A stretch of DNA of 48,525 nucleotides from an uncultured Pseudomonadota bacterium (GTDB taxonomy: Bacteria > Myxococcota_A > Bradymonadia > Bradymonadales > GCA-2716585). A program made the translations under genes and the position numbers. The stretch covers positions 1 to 48,525 of the forward strand of contig CAKZKQ010000301.1 of assembly GCA_937123825.1 (NCBI GenBank). The letters are read 5' to 3'. Below the pieces are notes generated by a model. It worked only from the letters and a program-made list of their open reading frames with translations. It searched no databases and was not told the DNA's origin. This document shows, one piece after another, positions 7,444-17,000 of the stretch; the stretch's first letter is position 1, and each line of letters begins with the position of its first letter.

Positions 7444-9116
7444 GGCAAAATGGTCGGGTGCTGACCCGCTTCATCCTTCTTCTTGTCACCGCCAGACTTC
7501 ACCGGCTCAGGCTTCTTCACCGCAGCGGGTTCCTTCTTTGGCTCGACGTTCTTCACCGGACGCACGGGCGGCTTTCGGCCCTTGTCAACGGCGCGCTGAA
7601 TCTTCTCCAAACGCACCACAGGCGGCGTCTCTTGTCCGGGGGCAACCTTGACGCGCTTGCTGACGTAGCCGGGCAAAGACACCGTCACGTCCACAGGCTC
7701 GGCCTCGGCAGAGGCAAACTCCACCACCGCCTGCCCCGTGCCCAGCAACTGACCACCCTGCTCAATCCGCGCCCCCTGGGGACTGGCCTTGAGCGTCACC
7801 TCGACCTTCTCAAGGGCGGCCTTGTCACTGGTGAGCACAAGCGTCGAAGCCCCTTGGCCCTTGGAGTCGCCCCGGTTGGCCTCTTGAGACTCATCCCCTT
7901 TGGTCCTCGCCGGTTTTCGGGGCTCCACAGCGGCCTTTTGAGCCTCGGGTGCCCCCCACATACCAAGGAGCATCGAGCCACCGGCCAACAACACCCCCAT
8001 CAACACCGCCGCCACCACCAGCACCGCCAGCTTGCCCTTGGAAAGCCCGCTGCGGGGCAACGGCGCCGGGGATTCTGAGATGTCTTCAGGCTCGGGCGCC
8101 GCTTCAAAGACCGCTTTGGGCTTTGACGCAAGCTCAACCGGCGCTGGCGCAGGTGGCTCGACGCTGGGGTTCGGGACGGTCACCCCACCGCGCATGGACG
8201 CCGAAAAGTCACAGAGCAACTCGGTGGGGCCATCGTACGCCACCACCGGCAGCGCGCCCGCATCCACCGCCATCAACGCATCGCGAAAGGCCCCCGCGTC
8301 GGCATAGCGCTCGGCGGGGTCGAGCGCCAGCGCCTGGGCGATGACTGGCCCCAGCGGGCTCTCCACCAGGATCTTTGGCACCGGCAAGCGGCCTGTGGCG
8401 TGGATGTGCACGCAGTGCACCGGGCTTTGCCCCTGAACCACCGGCGAACCCGTCAACGCCTCCACCAAAATGAGCCCCATCTGGTAGACATCCAGGGCCG
8501 GGCTGACGATCTGATGCTCAATATACTCGCGCGGGCTGTAGCGGATGGTGCCCAGATACTGGCCAGTGCCCGTCAAACGCTGCTCCTGGTCCCCCAAAAG
8601 GGCCGCGATGCCAAAATCCAGGATCTTGAGCGCCTCGACCAGCGTCCCAGGGTTGGTCAAAAAGAGGTTGGAGGGCTTTAAGTCCTTATGCACCACGCCT
8701 TTGTCATGGGCGGCGGCCAGCGCATCCAGGCAGCGGCACATCAGCGGCAGCAGGCGCTCGGGCTTCATGCTGCCGATCTGGTGAAGCTCATGGCTCAGGT
8801 CGTGGCCCTTGAGCATCTCCATGGCGATGTACGGCGCCCCACTGGGGGTCACGCCCACGTCATGGATGCCCACAATGTCGGGGTGTTCGATGCTGGCGGC
8901 GCTGCGGGCCTCGCGCATCAGGCGCATCTGCATCTTTGTGCTTTGCTGGGAGTCGTTCGAATCCAGCGAGAGGATCTTGATGGCCACATCGCGCCCGATG
9001 TTGACCTGCCGCGCCCTGTAAACGGTCGCAAAGCCGCCCTTCCCAAGCACCCCCAGGATCTGGAAGCGCTCGTCGATGAACGATCCTTCAGCAATGTCGT
9101 GCGTCTTTGAACGCAT
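7440..9116 (-). CDS. Membrane-anchored Ser/Thr protein kinase (PknB type)
   Basis: This 558-residue kinase has an N-terminal catalytic domain, a Pro/Ala-rich juxtamembrane linker, one transmembrane helix (about residues 363-387) and an extracytoplasmic tail with a PEGA-like repeat and a Lys/Pro-rich end. Catalytic features are the glycine loop GKGGFATVY (25-33), Lys47 in VAIKIL, Glu69, catalytic loop HKDLKPSN (143-150, with HKD in place of the usual HRD) and DFG (167-169). The APE motif is replaced by SPRE. ATG 9116 is preferred because an AGAGG box sits just upstream; an ATG at 9140 in the same frame would add 8 residues. The kinase heads a coupled unit with the TPR protein and the calcium-repeat lipoprotein, suggesting an envelope-sensing module. 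Confidence 0.9.
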   Translation of the reverse strand: MRSKTHDIAEGSFIDERFQILGVLGKGGFATVYRARQVNIGRDVAIKILSLDSNDSQQSTKMQMRLMREARSAASIEHPDIVGIHDVGVTPSGAPYIAMEMLKGHDLSHELHQIGSMKPERLLPLMCRCLDALAAAHDKGVVHKDLKPSNLFLTNPGTLVEALKILDFGIAALLGDQEQRLTGTGQYLGTIRYSPREYIEHQIVSPALDVYQMGLILVEALTGSPVVQGQSPVHCVHIHATGRLPVPKILVESPLGPVIAQALALDPAERYADAGAFRDALMAVDAGALPVVAYDGPTELLCDFSASMRGGVTVPNPSVEPPAPAPVELASKPKAVFEAAPEPEDISESPAPLPRSGLSKGKLAVLVVAAVLMGVLLAGGSMLLGMWGAPEAQKAAVEPRKPARTKGDESQEANRGDSKGQGASTLVLTSDKAALEKVEVTLKASPQGARIEQGGQLLGTGQAVVEFASAEAEPVDVTVSLPGYVSKRVKVAPGQETPPVVRLEKIQRAVDKGRKPPVRPVKNVEPKKEPAAVKKPEPVKSGGDKKKDEAGQHPTILP

Positions 9117-9326
9117 GGCGCCTCTGTTGCACCGCTCCAATCACCACGCAGCCAGCCAGAAGCATCCCTGACGGCCTGAACCAACGCACTTGATTGCACA
9201 AAACAATCTGGAACCGCTCTGATCGCCGTGGGGTTCGGTCTTCCGATTGATGACAAAAACTACCAGCCAAGCGTGGGGCTGACAAATGCCGTCCACCAAC
9301 ACATCACACAACGCCCAATCCAGACT

Positions 9327-9875
9327 TTAGGATGGCTCCAGACTGTGCCGCGTCACTTCCAACTCAAAGGTCTCGTCGTTGGCCGTGATATAGAGCTGCC
9401 CCTCGGTGTGCACCAGGACCCATTGATTGTTGCGCTTGAGGCTCTGGCCCAACGCCTCCAGCCCCTCGGGCGGCAGCGCAAAGGCCTCCACCTCCTGGCG
9501 CCGGTGGATGGTCTTGCCCACCACCTGCCGCAACCACGGTTCCACAGCCTTGTGCACATAGACCCGCACCGCCCCGGCCGCCTTGGACGCCTTGTGGAGC
9601 CGCTCGGCGCTGGGACAGCCCACCTCGATCCAGATCTGACGCTGACCGGTCAGATCATCCACAAAAAGGGCCGGGTCCTCCACCTGACACAGGCCCTCTT
9701 TGGACATCGCCAACCCCTCTTGCAGGTTGAGCGCGTAGGCCACCAGGCGCGTCAGCAAATACGGCACCGACTCCGAGGGGTGCTGCACCACGCGCAGCTC
9801 CACCACCTCGTACACACCCCGGTCGGTGTCGCTGACGTCAATCTCAAAGCGGTACAGGGTTCCAGGCAGCGCCAT
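9327..9875 (-). CDS. yaeQ: YaeQ family protein
   Basis: The 182-residue protein matches the YaeQ family in length (E. coli YaeQ is 181 residues) and opening motif MALPGTLYRFEIDVSDTDRG. Further family-like segments are VPYLLTRLVAYALNLQEGL and DLTGQRQIWIEVGCPSAERL (about residues 75-100), part of the PD-(D/E)XK-like fold assigned to this family. Its molecular role is not firmly established; it was first noted as a suppressor affecting RfaH-dependent functions. The ATG at 9875 is chosen because GGAGAG lies 6 bases upstream, whereas an ATG at 9896 lacks one. It is divergent from the MORN-like gene and upstream of the kinase unit, separated from it by 210 bases. Confidence 0.9.
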   Translation of the reverse strand: MALPGTLYRFEIDVSDTDRGVYEVVELRVVQHPSESVPYLLTRLVAYALNLQEGLAMSKEGLCQVEDPALFVDDLTGQRQIWIEVGCPSAERLHKASKAAGAVRVYVHKAVEPWLRQVVGKTIHRRQEVEAFALPPEGLEALGQSLKRNNQWVLVHTEGQLYITANDETFELEVTRHSLEPS

Positions 9876-10058
9876 CGTCTCTCCAGTGCAGGCCAAACAA
9901 GCAAATCATCAAGACACAATTATAACCACAAGGCGCACCGATGGCCCACCATGGCCTCAAAATGAATTTTACCCTGTGAATGTGTATGCCTCTGAAACAC
10001 CTGAAGCCCCCACACCATTCCCCAAAGAGACCACTTTTTCAAAGTTCATTTTTCTGCC

Positions 10059-10087
10059 TTGACACCCGCCATCACGAGGTCCATATA
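10059..10087 (+). promoter_or_regulatory. Sigma-70-type promoter
   Basis: A perfect -35 hexamer TTGACA (10059-10064) is followed after 17 bases by CATATA (10082-10087), a partial -10 match. It lies in the AT-rich divergent gap (9876-10123) and would start transcription about 30 bases before the TTG start at 10124. Confidence 0.5.
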
Positions 10088-10123
10088 CCCACTCCCCAAT
10101 CCCCACAACCCAGGGAGGTGACC

Positions 10124-11488
10124 TTGATTCACGACGTCAGCCGCACCATCGAGACCATCCGAGGACTGCTGCCCAACACCCAGCGCGCCTGGGCACACGT
10201 GACCCTCGAACACCACGATGACGACACACCGCTGGACCCCATCATCGCGGCCTACCTCCACGACCACCACATCACCGAACCGCTCCTGCCCATGCTGGCC
10301 GCTCCAGACGAGCCCGAACTGGACGAGCACGCCCTGATGGAGGCCATCGCCAAAGTCCGCCTCAGGCCCGACGCCGCCCGCGCCTTGATCTGGCAACATG
10401 GCCGGGACCTGAAAAACATCCACCGCGCCTGGCTCCAGAGCCACGACATCGACCCCGGCACCTTTGTCGTCGAGCGCTACCCCTTTGATCCCGCCCCGCA
10501 TCGCCCCAGGCGGCGCCTCCCGGTGGCCTCGGGCTACGTCCACAACGGCAAGCGCCAGGGCCTGTGGCGCTGGTGGACCACCCAGGGCACCCTTTGGCAG
10601 GCCTGCAACATGGTCGATGACCAGCCCCACGGGGTCCACAAGCTCTGGTACACCAACGATCCGCGCGCCCATCACTCAAACCACCAACGCCGCCCCAGTT
10701 GGTTTCACGTCGAAGTCGAACCGCTGGGCAATCCCCCCGTTGTCAGAATGCCCACCATCCCACGCGCCTGGGATCCACTGGCCATGGGACATTTTGAGGC
10801 CGACGCGCTGGCCTCTGTCTGTGTCTTCTGGCACGGCAAACTCCACGGCCCCTACCGGAGCATCAGCGTCGATGGACTGCCCATTGATGAGGGGGTCTTT
10901 GAAGCGGGCGCCATGTCAGACCTGTGGCGCCACCACTACCCCAGCGGACGCCTGAGGGAGGAGGTCCAATACCTCAAAGGACAGCGCCACGGCGTCTCGC
11001 GCCTCTACCACCCCAGCGGGATCCGCGCCGGAGAGTGCTGGTGGCATCATGGAAAACGCCACGGCGCGTACATCAGCCGCAGACGCCAGAACGGCCAGAT
11101 CGATGAAGAGGGGCACTTTGAACACGGGGAGCCAAACGGTCAGTGGCGGCGCTATCACCCCAACGGGACACCTTTTGAGGAGTGGCGCCCAGAAGGCTCC
11201 CTGGTGATCCCCAACCCCATGTGGACACGCTGGCACGACAACGGCGCGGCGGCCATCACCCACCGGCGCAGGGGCGACCACATCGTGCGCCTTGTCCGCC
11301 ACCGCAGCGGGCGCCTGAAGACCAAGCTCACGCTGCCAGACAGCAACGCCTTCAACGACGGCAACCAGCCCAAACACCGGGCCTTGATCGACCAGCGCCT
11401 TCCCACCAAGGCCCACCTCGGCCCCGACGCCACCGGCCTGCGTCGCTGGGAGCGCCGCTTGCCCTTTGAAGCCCACCAGCCCGGATAG
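10124..11488 (+). CDS. MORN/YwqK-like repeat protein
   Basis: This 454-residue protein is placed at TTG 10124 because GGGAGGTG sits 6 bases upstream. An in-frame extension to 9980 would run through the promoter region and lacks a binding site. The N-terminal ~150 residues are helical and unassigned, with several acidic and His-rich stretches. From about residue 137 it contains repeated units of the YwqK/MORN-like type: GYVHNGKRQGLWRWW, KGQRHGVSRLYHPSG, HGKRHGAYISRRRQNGQ and HGEPNGQWRRYHPNG. Each is a Gly-Lys/Arg-x-His/Gln-Gly-x-Trp beta hairpin. Such repeats occur in proteins annotated as YwqK-family antitoxins, but no toxin gene lies nearby, so a toxin-antitoxin role is not supported. No signal peptide is evident. 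Confidence 0.75.
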   Translation: MIHDVSRTIETIRGLLPNTQRAWAHVTLEHHDDDTPLDPIIAAYLHDHHITEPLLPMLAAPDEPELDEHALMEAIAKVRLRPDAARALIWQHGRDLKNIHRAWLQSHDIDPGTFVVERYPFDPAPHRPRRRLPVASGYVHNGKRQGLWRWWTTQGTLWQACNMVDDQPHGVHKLWYTNDPRAHHSNHQRRPSWFHVEVEPLGNPPVVRMPTIPRAWDPLAMGHFEADALASVCVFWHGKLHGPYRSISVDGLPIDEGVFEAGAMSDLWRHHYPSGRLREEVQYLKGQRHGVSRLYHPSGIRAGECWWHHGKRHGAYISRRRQNGQIDEEGHFEHGEPNGQWRRYHPNGTPFEEWRPEGSLVIPNPMWTRWHDNGAAAITHRRRGDHIVRLVRHRSGRLKTKLTLPDSNAFNDGNQPKHRALIDQRLPTKAHLGPDATGLRRWERRLPFEAHQPG

Positions 11489-11578
11489 GCCGCCTGAATT
11501 CAAACGGCTTCAAACCACAAATTGTTGCATCAAAGCCAAGAGACAGAGCCGGGCTTGGGTGCCGATGAAAGGTGCTTC

Positions 11579-11740
11579 ATACCAAAATGCAGATAAAAGG
11601 CTTGTTTTGGGGCGAGCAATAACGGATGTCAGCAGCCTCGGGACGAACGAAGCTGTAGCAGCGCTACCGCGAGTAAGTCACGTGGTTGCTGACGCCGTTA
11701 GGGCCGTCACAAAATAAGTCGGACGTCTGCATTTTGGTAT
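11579..11740. repeat. Structured intergenic element, copy A (15-base terminal inverted repeats)
   Basis: The gap between two convergent genes is largely one imperfect palindrome. Its ends are perfect 15-base inverted repeats, ATACCAAAATGCAGA (11579-11593) and its complement (11726-11740). The right end shares its final base with the stop codon of the aminotransferase gene. Inside are an arm GTCAGCA (11628-11634) pairing with TGCTGAC (11687-11693), AACGG (11621-11625) pairing with CCGTT (11695-11699), and a central hairpin GTAGC-AGC-GCTAC (11655-11667). The segment 11622-11706 is about 75 per cent identical, without gaps, to the complement of 48441-48525. It may be a palindromic mobile-type repeat, a bidirectional terminator or a structured RNA. 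Confidence 0.75.
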
Positions 11741-13008
11741 CAGTATTCGGCGATGACCTCTTCAATCAGGCCCAGACCGTGGCGCATGTCTTGCTCGGAG
11801 ATGCACAGCGGCGGCGAGAGCACCAACATGCCGGTGCCGGGCTTGGGGTGGGTGTAGACGCGGCGGCGCACGAGGCCGTCGACGATCGACTCCCATTGCT
11901 GGGGTGAGGCGTTGAGTTCGAGCGCCGCCAGCAGGCCCTGGCCTCGGGTGAAGGAGACCTTTTCGGGGTGGCGCGCTTTGATGGCTTCGAGTTCGGCCAG
12001 GAAAAGCGGCGAGAGGGCCTCGGCGCGGCCGATGAGGTTTTCCTCGCGGTAGACCTTGATGGCCTCGACCCCGGCGGCACAGCCCAGCGGGTGGGCGTAG
12101 TTGGTCAGGCCGGCGTAAAGGAAGTTGTGGTCAAAGTGCGAGGCCACCCGCTCGTGGACCAGCACCGCGCCCAGGACGCCGTAGCCGCCGGTGAGCCCCT
12201 TGCCGCAGACGATCATGTCGGGCACGGCGTCGGGGAAGTGGTTGTGGCCAAACCATTTTCCGGTGCGGCCAAAGCCGGTCAAGACCTCGTCGCAGACCAG
12301 AAGCGTGCCGTGGCGGTCGCAGGCCTCGCGCACGGCGGGCCAGTATTCGGGCGGCGGCACCAGAACGCCGTTGGCGCCGGGGACGGGCTCCATGAAGACG
12401 GCCGCGAAGCTCTCCGGGCCGTCCAACTGCATCAACTGGCCGATGTGCTGGGCGCACTCGCGCTGGCAGGTGTCGAGGGTTTTGCCAAAGGGGCAGCGGT
12501 CGCAGTAGCAATCGAGCGCGTGGACCACGCCCGGGATGCCGGGTTCGAGCGGCGGACGGCGGTAGTCTCCGCTGAGCGTCAGCGCCCCCATGGTCGCCCC
12601 GTGGTAGGAGCGAAAGCGGCTGATGGCCTTGTAGCGGCCGGTGACCATCCGCGCGATCTTCAGCGCGTTTTCGTTGGCCTCGGAGCCGCCCAGGGTGAAA
12701 AAGACCTTGGAGAAGCCCGGCGGCGCCAAATCCAGGAGCATCTGGGCCAGCTCCACCTTGGCCGGGTAGACGGCGGTGGGCGTGGCCAGGCAGAGCGAGT
12801 CGGCCTGGCGTTTGACGGCCTCGATCATGCGCTCGTGGCCGTGGCCGACGTTGGCCTGATAGACCAGCGCCCCCATGTCCAACCAGCGCCCCCCATCGGC
12901 GGTGTCAAACCAGGCGCCGTCGCCGCCGATCAGCTCCAACGGGCGGACCTTGTCCTGGCGCGACCAGGTGAAGAAAAACGGGTATTCGTGGGTCACGGGT
13001 GACCTCAT
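11740..13008 (-). CDS. Class III PLP-dependent aminotransferase
   Basis: This 422-residue fold-type I transaminase moves an amino group, usually from an omega-amine or amino acid, to a keto acid. Diagnostic elements are TLGGSEANENALKIAR (residues 105-120), the cofactor-aromatic region SYHGATMGALTLSGD (134-148), LLVCDEVLTGFGRTG with PLP-nitrogen Asp240, and the Schiff-base Lys270 in VCGKGLTGGYGVLG. A Cys cluster CYCDRCPFG (167-175) resembles one found in several omega-transaminases. The start at ATG 13008 overlaps the stop of the upstream gene by four bases (ATGA), which fixes the start and implies coupling. It is the last gene of the operon headed by the four-domain fusion enzyme. The substrate is not determinable. 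Confidence 0.9.
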   Translation of the reverse strand: MRSPVTHEYPFFFTWSRQDKVRPLELIGGDGAWFDTADGGRWLDMGALVYQANVGHGHERMIEAVKRQADSLCLATPTAVYPAKVELAQMLLDLAPPGFSKVFFTLGGSEANENALKIARMVTGRYKAISRFRSYHGATMGALTLSGDYRRPPLEPGIPGVVHALDCYCDRCPFGKTLDTCQRECAQHIGQLMQLDGPESFAAVFMEPVPGANGVLVPPPEYWPAVREACDRHGTLLVCDEVLTGFGRTGKWFGHNHFPDAVPDMIVCGKGLTGGYGVLGAVLVHERVASHFDHNFLYAGLTNYAHPLGCAAGVEAIKVYREENLIGRAEALSPLFLAELEAIKARHPEKVSFTRGQGLLAALELNASPQQWESIVDGLVRRRVYTHPKPGTGMLVLSPPLCISEQDMRHGLGLIEEVIAEY

Positions 13009-14096
13009 CCATTCAAGGGACCACGGCGGCAAGGGCCGCGGCCAAAGGTGAAGGTGGTGTGCGGGTTGTCCACCATGCAACCGGGGGCGGCCCACAAAAA
13101 ACCGCCCGAGAGGTTCATCACCAGTCCGCCGCAGGTCTCGGGGCCGTGCGGGTCTTCGGGCGACGACAAATGCGTGCAAATGCTCCTGGGGTAGCCCTCG
13201 TGGCTGGCCAAACGGCTCCACATGTCCGCCACACCCTCAATCGGGCGCGACTCAATCGAGCGGCGCGCCATCTCCAGGCGATCGTAGGTCGTGCTGGTGT
13301 CGGGCACCGTGGTGCATGCGGCCACAGCCTCATCCAAACAGTGGTTGGTGTGCACGTAGGTGCCCTCTGGACCGCTGAAAGTCACCTTGCGGTGGTGTCC
13401 CGAGGTCTCCACGGCAAAAATCTGCTCGGCATCGGCCACAATGTAATGGTGCCCCGACCCAATCGGCGCCTGCATCAAGAGGTCAAACGCGGACTTGGCG
13501 TCCGACTCGCGCAGCAAACGCCGCACCAGCGCGGGCCACAACACCCCCACCTTGGCGTCGGTGCTGTTGAGGTTGTTGATCGTCACCCCCACGCCGTGGG
13601 CATTCATCCCCGTCATGCCCACGCACCCGGCGATGGACAACAACCAGGCCTCGGGCGCAAGCTCACCCTCAGGCACGTGCACCATGGCCACATAAGGCAG
13701 CGCCGACCCATGCATATCCCAGGTCTGCGCCAACAACATCCCCTCATGCGTCCGGCTCACCACCGCCGTGCAATCATCCTCGCCCGGCCCATCGCCCGGC
13801 GACAGATCACGCAGGTCGGTGTAGTGGTTCAAGACCACCACCTGCCCCACGCCCACCCCGGCGCCCTGAGCGATCCCCATGACCTCGTCATAAAGATCGC
13901 GGTCAAAGGCTTCCAGAACCGGCATGTGGCGCCTGGCAAGCTCCAGGAGCGCCTGCGACGACTCAAACCCGCTGTACGCCATGCACAGCTCCACGCGAAC
14001 CTGCGCCGCCTGGCGGATCTCGTCTCGAAAGTGCTCGCCGTGGGCCTGACCCCACCGCAGCGCGCTGGCTCCGGCGGGCAACTCAATGACCCTCAT
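13005..14096 (-). CDS. C45 / acyl-CoA:6-aminopenicillanate acyltransferase-like Ntn hydrolase
   Basis: This 363-residue protein resembles the AAT/C45 Ntn-hydrolase family, whose members form or hydrolyse amides (isopenicillin N acyltransferase type). The candidate nucleophile is Cys109 in GEDDCTAVVS. Family-like context includes LLAQTWDMHG (about residues 121-130), SIAGCVGMTGMNAHGVGVTINNL (~154-176) and YVHTNHCLDEAV (~247-258). Autocatalytic cleavage before the Cys is the family rule but is not shown here. No signal peptide is evident. Both ends overlap neighbours by four bases (ATGA at 14093-14096 and 13005-13008), so it is co-translated between the giant fusion enzyme and the aminotransferase. 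Together with the GNAT domain of the fusion this suggests making or breaking N-acyl bonds on an amino compound. Confidence 0.8.
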   Translation of the reverse strand: MRVIELPAGASALRWGQAHGEHFRDEIRQAAQVRVELCMAYSGFESSQALLELARRHMPVLEAFDRDLYDEVMGIAQGAGVGVGQVVVLNHYTDLRDLSPGDGPGEDDCTAVVSRTHEGMLLAQTWDMHGSALPYVAMVHVPEGELAPEAWLLSIAGCVGMTGMNAHGVGVTINNLNSTDAKVGVLWPALVRRLLRESDAKSAFDLLMQAPIGSGHHYIVADAEQIFAVETSGHHRKVTFSGPEGTYVHTNHCLDEAVAACTTVPDTSTTYDRLEMARRSIESRPIEGVADMWSRLASHEGYPRSICTHLSSPEDPHGPETCGGLVMNLSGGFLWAAPGCMVDNPHTTFTFGRGPCRRGPLNG

Positions 14097-17000
14097 GCAT
14101 CCCCCTGCTTGCCCAGCGCCGCCGCCAACGCCCGCAGGTCGCCCGCAGCGCTGTCCAGGTGCGGCGCCACGCCCAGACGACCGCCGGGATAGACGCGAAC
14201 CTTGATCTCGGCCTCGGCCAGCGCTTTGGCCAGCGCCTCGGCGCCCTCCCCGGCCTCAATGACCCGGTAGAGCCCCTGACCGTGGCAGGCCATCCCCTTG
14301 GCGGCGCACGCCGCGTCAAGCTCGGCGGCGGCGGCCAGCGCGTCGGTCTGATCCAACGTGCGGGCGGCGCGAAGCTGGTGGTGGAGGCGAATCATGCTCA
14401 ACTCATCGCCGTCCCAGGTCGAGACCATCATCAGCGGTTTGGGGATGAAGTAGCGGCTGGTCAGGTGGACAAAGCCGGTCTGACCGCCGCCCCACCACGC
14501 CACCAGCTCCGGTTTGACCGGCAGGGACTGGAAGGCGAAGGCCGTCCCATTGCCGCTGCGCCACATGGCCGAGGCGGTCTCAAAGAGCACCAGCGGCAAA
14601 TCCATCTCGGCGCGCAGCGACTCCAGCGCGGGCCAGAAGTCCGCTGGGGGCACCTTGCCCGTGCGCTCCTGCATCGGCTCAAAGAAGAGCCCCAGGATGT
14701 GCTCGGGGCCTCCGGCGGCCTCGACACAGCCGCGCAGGGCCTCGATGGTGGCCTCGGTCCCCACGTCGGCCGGGTGCGGCAGACGCGGCCAGTCAAAGTA
14801 GGCCGGTCCCTGGCGGTGCACGGCTGGATCACTGACCGAGCGCGACCCGGACGAGGTGTGGCCCACATAACCGCCCTCAAAGCCGATGGCGATGGTGGCG
14901 CTCTTGCGGTAGTAGCGCAGCGTGCGGATGGCCTTGTCGGTGGTCTCGTCGCGGCCCGAGGTCAGGTAGACGTGCGGGTGGTCGGGGACCAGCGCGGTGG
15001 CAAACTCGACCGAGCGGACCACGGCGGGGGTGATGTAGTTGCAGATGGTGATCTTGGAGATCGTCGGACCGGTCAGGAGCCCGTCGCGCTCGGCGTTCAC
15101 CAAAGACTGCGGCGGCGCGCCAAAGGGCCGCGCGATGCCCGAGGCCAGGTTGACGCCCACGGCAGGCGCGGCTTTGGCGTTGTCGGGATCGGCCCCGGCC
15201 TGACGCACCGGCTGACGGTAGTAGTAGGCGGCGCCTTCAGGGTCGCCGTACTGACCATCGAGCCACTCCACGGCGTGGGCGTGGTGGATGGTGTTGAGGC
15301 CCATCATGGCGTCGGTATAGCCCACCCGGTTGCGCCCGCAAACGTAGCGGTAGCGGGGGGAACCATCGGGGCGCGTCATCTCGGCCGCGCGGGCAAGCTG
15401 GGCGGCCTTGAGTTGCTTGCCGACGCCCTGTCCCTGGACGCGCGGCGAAACACTGAGCGCTTGGGAGTAGAGCGTGTTGTGGCGGCCGTTCATGGGGTCG
15501 TTTTTAAGCCCGTCGGTCGTGCCCGAGCGCTCCAGCGGGCTACCCAGCGCGCTGCCCACCAGGGTCCACTGGCCATTTTCGTGGAGTTCGGCCACCACGG
15601 CGATGCCGTCGGGATCTTCAAAGCCCATCCGCAGCAGGTGTTCGGGGTCGCGGCGCGCCGGTTCGTAGACCTCGGCCTCCAGCGCCAGGACGGCTGGCAT
15701 CAAGGCGTCGGCCTCGTCGGCGCTGGCCACGCGCACGCGCAGCTCGTGCTCCAGGGGCGGACGCGGCGCGGGTGCGGGCTGGGCGGCCCAGACCGGGGGG
15801 GGGTGACCGGGGTGGGCGTCGATCCAGGACAGCGACCGGCGCATGGCCTCAAAGACCATGTCGATGGCGCGCTCATCAAAGGCCGACGACATGCGGTAGC
15901 GCACCGTGCGGGTGCCCGCGCCAAAGACCACCGCCCCGCGCCAGAAGCGCTGGAGGTAGTACGGCGCCAGCAGGTCCGACGACGGCAGGTCAAAGGCAAA
16001 GGCAAAGCCGCAGGCGCGCGGGTTGTGCACCAGATGCGGGTAGCGCCGGGCCATGTCCTGCAAACGCGGCCAGACCAAATCCTGAACCCGCTTGTGATCG
16101 TCGGGGTGGTCCAGCATCCACTGCAAGTGCAGGCGGCCGCGCACCAACGAGGCCGCGTGGGCCGAGGTCGGCTCCGGGTCCTCAAAGCGGCTCATGACCA
16201 GGCCCACCTGGGCGCGCTTGGCCACCACCACGGCGTCGGGGAAGTCCGGGTTGCCGTCCTTGTCGATGAGGTCAAAGAGCGAGAACCAGAAGATCGGGCC
16301 GCCGAGCCCAAACCCGCACTGCACCTCATCAAAAATCAGCGACACGCCGTGGTGACGGGTCAGCAAGCGCAGCGCCCGGAAGTAGCGCGCCGTGGCGTAC
16401 CGATCCCCGCCCTCGCTCTGCATCGGCTCGATGCTGACGGCAAAGGTGCGCCCTTCGCCCAGCACCTCGTCCACCCGCGCCAGCGAGGCGACCTCGGAGG
16501 CCAACAACTCATCGTCGCTCTGACCCCACTGGGCCACGACCTGGGCCATTTGACCGCCGCCGACGGCCTCCAAAAACCCTTCGGGGGCTTCGGGTTCGGC
16601 CTCCATGGGCGTCTTCCACAGCGGGAAGGGCGCAAAGGTCGACTCATAACCAGGGATCTCAAACGGCGCGCGCTTGACCGGGTTCCACGTCGAGTGCAAC
16701 GAGAGCATCGTGCGGCCATGCAAGCTCCCCTCAAAGACCAACACACGGTCGGCGTCGGGGTTGCTGGCGTTCAGGCGGCAGAGCGCAAAGGCCTTCTCGT
16801 TGGACTCGGCCCCCGAGTTCACAAACGACACATGGGGAAGCTGCGGCAGCACGCTGCGCAGCAAATCCGCATACGCCATCGCCGCCGGATGCTCACCCAG
16901 CGCCGTATCCCCGCCGTCCAAAGCCGCATCGGCAAACTCGCCCTCAACCCAGGCCTTCATCACCGGATCGGGCGCAAAACCCGTGGTCAGCGTGGCGGTC

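Noticed and set aside
10124..11488. Toxin-antitoxin role for the YwqK/MORN-like protein.
   Set aside because: No toxin-like partner is adjacent; yaeQ is divergent and separated by a promoter region.
11466..11717. Small plus-strand frame of 83 codons resembling a frame at 48250-48525 on the minus strand.
   Set aside because: The likeness follows from the shared intergenic repeat; there is no start signal and the first half overlaps the end of the MORN-like gene.
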